NCBI GenBank assembly: GCA_001692895.1
Contig: KV748197.1
Coordinates: forward strand, 67,813-131,812
Direction: 5' to 3'
Length of the DNA stretch: 64,000 bases
DNA from: Cenococcum geophilum 1.58
Taxonomy: Eukaryota > Ascomycota > Dothideomycetes > Gloniales > Gloniaceae
Numbering within the stretch: position 1 is the stretch's first letter; every line of letters begins with the position of its first letter. This document shows, one piece after another, positions 58,701-64,000 of the stretch. The notes below the pieces were generated by a model that did no database searches, was not told where the DNA came from, and saw only the letters and a list, made by a program, of their open reading frames with translations. The position numbers were made by a program, and so were the translations under genes.

Positions 58701-59345
58701 ATCTATTAACCTAAGGCTTTATTCGATCTCTCTATTACCGCCTAATACTAGAAACTAACTAAGGACGACATTCTTGCCCTAAATAAACGTCTTTCTAGCA
58801 AATAAACTATCTTAATTAGGGACTACTTTACATGCCTATTAATCTTCCTACCGCTAAGCTCTTTATATTTGTTAATAGATCGTTCGCAAATAATAAAGAT
58901 TTTAGCTCTTAGTTAGGATATAAGATTATTATTACAAATAAATCTACTAGAGAGAATGACTTTATAATTTATAGCAATCTTATCTATTAGAGCTTAACTA
59001 AGAGTAAGCGCGTTACTTAAAGCGTCCTAGCGTTAGAGATATACGAAATAGTTAGCGGAGTTAATATAGCAATTGCAATTAGAACTACCCTAAAGATAAT
59101 TATAGATTAACTCGAACTTCCTATTATCCCTATAATTATATACACCGACTTATATTTCCTCTATAAGTATTTAGTTAAGCTTAGTACTACAAAGGAGAAG
59201 CGCCTTATAATTAATATTATAGCACTTTAGCAATCCTACAAGCGTTAAGAACTCTTTAAGATTTGATAAATTAATGGCTAAAATAACCCAGTAGATATAA
59301 TAACAAAGGCGAACCTAAATAAGGCACTAGAGACGCTTGTTAATG
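55701..59345 (+). pseudogene. pol of copia element G (integrase, reverse transcriptase, RNase H), degenerate
   Basis: Reverse transcriptase is clear at about 57960-58620: RIVNKIKGKATN, YLRDITQAYT*LE (normally RDVTQAYTQS), MLKPLYGIAEAGTY**A, and IIILGDD (the catalytic DD) at about 58446-58470. RNase H follows with IEQRARGAYIAS at about 58665-58700 and ends near 59340. The LYGIAEAGT motif replaces the commoner LYGLKQ, marking a lineage different from element F. Stops are TAA/TAG. Confidence 0.75.
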
Positions 59346-59433
59346 CAAATACTCTACGTATATAAGTTAAAGGTTAGGTTAAAAGGGAGTCCCTAGAAAT
59401 TTCTTAGTTATGTAAGGTCTTAAGATATCTAGG

Positions 59434-59531
59434 AACTTTAACCAGCGGTTAAAGTTATCTAATTAGTTACATTCTGCAGACCCTAACTTAAACTAGCCAA
59501 TTAGGATTTTCTATCCCCGGGATAGAAAATC
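59434..59531 (+). repeat. Two-hairpin module of copia element G
   Basis: Hairpin 1 at 59434-59456 (AACTTTAACC.GCGGTTAAAGTT). ATCTAATTAGTTA follows it, and CCAATTAG precedes hairpin 2. Hairpin 2 at 59505-59531 is a perfect palindrome with 13-bp arms GATTTTCTATCCC/GGGATAGAAAATC. GCTATTAGCTT follows, as in elements A and C. Confidence 0.85.
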
Positions 59532-59749
59532 GCTATTAGCTTACTTACCGCTAGTGCCTTAGCGGCCCTACTAATAAGATACCTACCTATAACTTATAAT
59601 TAAGAAAGTACTACGTGCTAAGAGGCAAATTTTGGGACAGCGAGACTTATATTATAATAGCAATAGTAAGTAAGGAGGATTAATTTTTATTCCGCTAGTT
59701 AAGCGGTATATATATATATAGATGGCAACCATAAAAGAAGAGTTGCTAG

Positions 59750-59953
59750 TGTTGGGAATAAAGGCATATAAGGCATATTGCCGTCACGTATAGCAAGTTG
59801 CCGTTACGTATAGCAAGTTGCCATCACGTGCCGCCGCGGCACTAGCGTGGTGAGGAACCTTAAGTTCCTCACCCCTTTCTTTAAAATCATATAGAATAAT
59901 TATCATACTATCTACAAACCGTAGCTACGTGATATCCCCTTATATAACCAATA
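59750..59953 (+). repeat. 3' LTR of copia element G
   Basis: 204 bp matching 53866-54069. It starts TGTTGG and ends CCAATA. Confidence 0.92.
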
Positions 59954-59958
59954 GTATA

Positions 59959-60133
59959 GGTTTAAAATTAGCTAAAGCTAACCCTAACCTCTTTATAGGA
60001 AATAAAGTATATATCTTATTATTTATTAACGATATGCTAATTATAGGAAAGCGCCGACACCTTAATATTATAAAGACAAAAATTTTAAGAGATGGAGATG
60101 TAAAGACCTAGGTCTTATAAAGGTATTTATAGG
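59959..60133 (+). pseudogene. Reverse transcriptase of copia element F, third part
   Basis: It continues directly from 53865 after removing element G: GLKLAKANPNLFIGNKVYIL, then LFINDMLIIGKRRHLNIIK. The latter is the catalytic motif (normally YVDDMLIIG) with the first Asp mutated to Asn. About 60 codons are open. It is cut by the hAT element and resumes at 63153; TTTATAGG is duplicated. Confidence 0.75.
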
Positions 60134-63100
60134 CAGCGCTAGCAATAATTAGTTAATTAGTTATATTAATTATAATTATAATATAATTATAACTAATATA
60201 ATCAGAATTAAGGTCCTGATTATATTATATAAATATAATTATATAATCACCTAGGGCAAGAAGGGGAGGAAGTGGTGGGCGGTGGTTTAGTTAATTTGGC
60301 GATCATTGGTAAATATGCCGCGGTACTTCTAAAACGCGAAATAGGTACCAGAATACATACAAATAAAAGCCGTGCGCGCTCCCGTTAAGGTACTCAGGTA
60401 TAGCACCGTGTTCTATTCTTCCTTATTATTAACGCCAACCTCTATTACTACTACCACCCCTCTAAAACCTACCAACAATGCCTTCTTTACCCCCCAATCG
60501 CACCTATATCCAAAAGCGCCAGCGTTAAAAAGAAGAAGACGCGGGTTCTAGCCTTAGCGAGCACGATTCGCATAAGTTCGATAACGCGACGCTCGCGCGC
60601 AACGATTCTCACCACTAAGTCAGTATGCTAGAAGAAAAGCGTAAAATGTCACGCGAGGATAAGGAGCTCTGGTCCTACGCCCTTAAGAAGCCTCCTAAGG
60701 GCTTACCAGAACAAGGGAATTCGAACTAAGAACTCTTTTATTATAAAGGATGCATCCTAAAAGCCTTTAGCAGTGCTACTTATTTTTAACATTATTTAAA
60801 AGGCCGGCACGGAATTTACGTCGAATTAAAGCGCTTAGAAGTTGATATTAAAGCTAAAGCTATACTTAGAGCTCTATTTAAGAAACAGGCGAAGTAATAG
60901 GCTAAAGAACCGGACCTAAAGGCTATAAAGATCCTTAAAGAACTTGTTAACAAATACGCCTTTTTTAACACCCTCTATTACCTTATTATCGCCCGAAATC
61001 TCCCTTATATAATTATTAAATGGCTAGAGTTTAGGGCCTTTCTATACGTTTATAACTACACGCTTACTAGTAAAGGAGGCCTTCTTTATAAATTATATAG
61101 ATTGGTGCCTCTTCTTATTAGTAAGACGTTTATCGTATATAAAGAGATAATTAAAGGAAAGCTTAAAAAGGCCTTATTAAAGCTATACTTTACTACTAAC
61201 TGCTAGACGTCTCCGAATAAAAAAGCCTACTAAGCTATTACTATTCATTTTATGGACGAATTTGGCTAGATATTAAAGGCTATACTAGCTCTAAGGGAGC
61301 ATAAGGACGAATACGGTGGTAAGTAGTAAGTAGAGGTGCTGCTTAAGGTGATTAATAAGTATAAGATTAAGAAGAGTCAAATTGGTTATATTACCGGTAA
61401 GCTTTAATTAAGCGCCTCTACCTTTACTTAATTCTCTGCTAACTCTGCTATATAAAGGTAATAATTATAGTAGTAACAATAAACTCTGCTAGTTTGTTTA
61501 AAAACGCTTTAAAAAATAGGACGCCGTTTAACATAGAATTTAATGCATCGGCTATATTATTAACCTCGCCGTATAAGCCTTTCTATTCTATAAAGATAAA
61601 GAAGCCGTTAAGGTTGTAATTTAGGTAGTAGAGAAACTCCAATATAAGGAGTAACGCCTTAATATTTGTTTGGAATATAAGTATAATTAGGATAAAGCTA
61701 TATAGGCTAAATGGCGAGAGATTAGAGCGCTTAGAAAGATATATAATATTGCTGTTTAGTTAAGACGTTTAACTAAGCGCTATTAAGCCTTCATAAAGCT
61801 CGCAAAGAAGATACTTAAACGCGATAATAATACTAGATAGAATTCGTGGCTCGTTATACTAGAGTCGGTAATTAACCTTAAAAACTAAATTTAAGTCTTT
61901 ATTAATCAGAATTATAAACTTATATTAAAGAATAACCTTAATTCTAATAAATGGGAGACTATCCACGAGATAATTAATATACTATAGCCTTTTAAAGATA
62001 TAATGGAGGCTTTAGAAGGTGATAAGACTATACTTAATAAGGTTCTTTAAAGCATAGATTTCCTTATTAATTATGTTAAAAATAAGCAGGAAGAACATGC
62101 CGCTAATTAGAACCTCTTAGCGTCTCTTTTAATAATATGGTTTACCTTTAATAAGTACTACCAGCTAACTAATAAGACTCCTACGTACGCAGCGGCGCTG
62201 CTCCTTAACCCTACTTATTAAAGAAAGTACTTTAACAATAACTAGGAGTATCTAGAGTAGCGCTTAGAAGGGATGATTAAACGAGCGATTAATGCTATAT
62301 AAAAGCTATAGCAGAAGGAGTACAAATTTAAGCCTGTTAATAGTAAGACGACGTAGTAGAAAGATCTAGATCTTATTAAGAACTTATATCTACGCTATAA
62401 GTATATTTAGGAACTTAAACGAGCGTCTTCTAATAATAAATTTAAGCGCTTTATTAATATAAGCACTATTTTAATATTCCTAACGTTACTAATATTTGGT
62501 TTTAATTTTATAGGCAACGCCTCTATAATTAATCGCCGACACTTTTCTTAGCTAGTAGCTCGAACTATCTTAATAAAGCCTCTATTTACGTCTCTTACGT
62601 ATAGCTATTAATATCCTCTCTATACTAGCTATGTCGGCTAAATCTAAATAAGTCTTTTTAGGCGCACGTTATATAATCTTATAGGAGCGTTTAAGCCTTA
62701 AAGCAACAGTGGTGGAACAAACGGAGTGCTTAAAGAGCTGGATTTGTGAGGTAGTTAAATTAGGAGGCTTTATAACGGCAGATATCGCGCTTAATATAGA
62801 GGCTATTGAAAAAGGGCTTAATTGGGCGCAGGATAATGATTTAGGCAATAATAAGGCAGCAGATGAGGCAGTAGATAAGGCAGTAGATGAGGATTCGGAG
62901 TACAAATAAACTCTAAAAAGCTATCGCCGACTTCCTAATACGGGAATTAGGTAGACACGCGGCGTTAAGTATTTTAGTAAGACCTCTAAGGCCCTCTTCT
63001 ATACCAAAAATCTCACTAACTTCTATATTAGGTAATTAAGGTATAATTATATAATCAATATAATTAATTAAAATTAGAGTCGGTGATTATATAATAATCA

Positions 63101-63144
63101 GAATTAGGTTAGTAATTATAATTATTTAATTATTGCCAGGGCTG
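60134..63144 (+). mobile_element. hAT DNA transposon, complete but degenerate
   Basis: 3011 bp bounded by an exact 8-bp duplication TTTATAGG (60126-60133, 63145-63152). Ends are inverted: CAGCGCTAGCAATAATTA on the left, and CAGCCCTGGCAATAATTA as the reverse complement of the right (16 of 18 identical). Subterminal ATAATCAGAATTA and TGATTATA motifs occur at both ends. A hAT transposase pseudogene is inside. The promoter and 5' part (60250-60480) look less RIP-mutated. It inserted into the reverse transcriptase of copia element F. Confidence 0.93.
60478..62909 (+). pseudogene. hAT transposase, degenerate
   Basis: ATG at 60478 starts MPSLPPNRTYIQKRQR*KEE. A catalytic-region motif TNC*TSPNKKAY*AITIHF, with FMDEFG following (normally TTDCWTSPNRHAYQAIT), is at about 61195-61270. 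ILALREHKDEYGG and IGYITG follow. The C-terminal dimerisation domain is read at about 62630-62760 (AMSAKSK*VFLGAR, VVEQTECLKSWI), and the gene ends at a TAA at 62907-62909. Frame changes between the two ends imply introns or small indels. Stops are TAA/TAG at Gln/Trp positions. Such enzymes cut and paste the element through a nuclear transpososome. Confidence 0.85.
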
Positions 63145-63152
63145 TTTATAGG

Positions 63153-63520
63153 CTTCTAAATTAATTAAGATCGTACAAGTCAAACCCTTAAGCTATATTA
63201 GACGATGTATACTAAAAAGCTACTTAAATGGCTAAAAATGGACAACTGCAATCCGGTTAAGCTATTAATATTAGCTGGCACTATTCTAAAACCTAATATT
63301 AAAAGTCCCCTTAAGTATAATAATGCGACGGTATACTAACAGATTATTAGCTTTATAATCTACTTATTAAACTACACACGTCCTAATATTAGCTATGCTG
63401 TTAGTTAGCTAGGTTTATAATAGCACTAGAAGAATTACATTACCGCTTAAGTAAGCCGCTACTACAATATTTAAACGGCACTTTTGAAACTGGAATTACC
63501 TACTTAAATTAAATAATTTG
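63153..63520 (+). pseudogene. Reverse transcriptase/RNase H linker of copia element F, fourth part
   Basis: It continues from 60133. Reads LLKWLKMDNCNPVK (normally F.M.NCNPV.TP) and YLLNYTRPNISYAVS, the classic copia YLTRPDISYAV motif, at about 63362-63405. It ends where the gypsy LTR begins at 63527. Confidence 0.75.
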
Positions 63521-63526
63521 CCTACC

Positions 63527-64000
63527 TGTCACAGTACGTGCCGACTGTCAAGGTACGAGGTACGAGGTGACTGTATATCATTGACAAACGATGTCGTGTG
63601 AGGATCTATGTAGGAGGTGAGGCGATATATATACACGTCGCTTAGGGGTCAGGTCTATGCTCGTGTTATGATAACACTGAGTTATAATAACGTGTCAGGT
63701 TAGTGCCGTAACAGTACATCCCCCTTCCAAGGCGAGCTCCTATAAGCCAAGTAACGGCAGTAAAAACACAGTGGTAAAAAAAATAGACACATAACGTGAG
63801 CGATAGGGTTATGACGGTCGGCATAGTTATAACGGTTTGGAACATCAAAATTCTACCAGATGCTTAATTACAGGTAAAATACTAGAACAAAGCATCGCAT
63901 AGCATTATAATATTACTAAGGTAGTATAAAGCCTTATTATTATATAAAAGAGGCTCTATATTAATATTTTATGGTGTTTCAGGCTCTGATCGCTCCTCAA
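63527..64000 (-). mobile_element. Gypsy LTR (63527-63713) and 3' end of an element running off the right edge
   Basis: On the plus strand the LTR reads TGTCACAGTACGTGCC...TTAGTGCCGTAACA. Its last ~25 bp resemble the same end of the element C LTR. GTACATCCCCCTTCC follows, the complement of a polypurine tract plus GTAC, as next to the 3' LTRs of elements A and C. No 5-bp duplication is found around 63527-63713, so it is not a solo LTR but the 3' LTR of a minus-strand element. 63714-64000 would be its 3' non-coding part; no gene is recognised there. Confidence 0.6.

Larger units (their letters stand above)
53866..59953 (+). mobile_element. Ty1/copia LTR retrotransposon G, complete but degenerate
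   Basis: LTRs of 204 bp at 53866-54069 and 59750-59953 (TGTTGGGAATAAAGG...TAACCAACA) and an exact duplication GTATA (53861-53865, 59954-59958). Length 6.09 kb, plus strand. A leader with several repeat motifs precedes gag at 54505. The two-hairpin module lies before the 3' LTR. A related solo LTR is at 21183-21343. Ambiguous bases cluster at 55349-55405. Confidence 0.9.
48839..63526 (+). mobile_element. Ty1/copia LTR retrotransposon F, host of four later insertions (3' LTR not in window)
   Basis: The 5' LTR, primer-binding site, gag, integrase and reverse transcriptase can be followed on the plus strand after removing the insertions at 49851-51359, 53866-59953 and 60134-63144. The remaining sequence is about 4.05 kb and stops at 63526, where a gypsy LTR begins. 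The 3' LTR is either beyond the window or lost. Strong RIP degradation. Confidence 0.75.

Noticed and set aside
63527-63713. Solo LTR
   Set aside because: The 5 bp outside the two ends (CTACC and GTACA) do not match, and a polypurine-tract complement follows the right end, so it is treated as the 3' LTR of an element leaving the window.
63666-63848. 60-codon minus-strand frame
   Set aside because: Spans the LTR end, polypurine tract and non-coding edge of a gypsy element; no protein motif.
1-64000. tRNA, rRNA or other structural RNA genes
   Set aside because: No tRNA A/B boxes in a foldable context, or rRNA-like sequence, were seen by eye. The only tRNA-related sequence is the primer-binding site at 49035.

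Overview
The window looks like a repeat island in a filamentous ascomycete (Pezizomycotina-type) genome. Evidence: a fungal-type UDP-glucose dehydrogenase gene with short GTAAGT/GTGCGT introns, fungal transposon families (Ty3/gypsy with chromodomains, Ty1/copia, Tad-type LINEs, hAT, Tc1/mariner), and a mutation pattern like repeat-induced point mutation (RIP). In most repeats CA and TG dinucleotides are scarce, TA is in excess, and nearly every in-frame stop is a TAA or TAG where the family expects Gln (CAA/CAG) or Trp.

Layout. (1) 1-2904 holds the only intact host genes: the 5' end of a family-4 glycosyltransferase gene on the minus strand, and, divergent from it across a ~650-bp shared promoter, a three-exon UDP-glucose 6-dehydrogenase gene. 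(2) 2905-6077 is a transition: a spacer, a hAT-like remnant ending at 3969, a short unmutated island, then RIP-degraded DNA with twin hairpins. (3) 5.95-21.2 kb is a nested stack: a Tc1/mariner transposase pseudogene split by gypsy element E (6078-20279), which is split by a LINE (7905-15639), which in turn carries an ORF1-only LINE (11524-13605) and a MITE (13663-13837). (4) 21.8-30.4 kb is gypsy element A with an internally deleted gypsy inside it. (5) 31.05-39.98 kb is gypsy element B, with an antisense spliced reading frame near its 3' end. (6) 40-47.8 kb is a LINE remnant holding an inverted LTR pair, a solo LTR and gypsy element C (minus strand), four levels deep. (7) 48.8 kb to the right edge is copia element F, interrupted by a VNTR-bearing retroposon (49851-51359), a complete copia element G (53866-59953), a hAT transposon (60134-63144) and the LTR of a gypsy element that runs off the edge.

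Most boundaries rest on target-site duplications (TSDs) read directly: 5 bp for LTR elements (two of them with one RIP-type mismatch), 8 bp for hAT, 12-15 bp for LINE-type elements, TA for the MITE.

Most notable: a 1.5-kb non-autonomous retroposon built like primate SVA (two VNTR blocks plus a LINE-type 3' tail); a two-hairpin module just inside the 3' LTR that is shared by gypsy and copia elements; and antisense, intron-containing reading frames between pol and the 3' LTR in two gypsy elements. Element letters A-G are used only here. All homology statements are by eye from motifs and were not tested by database search.
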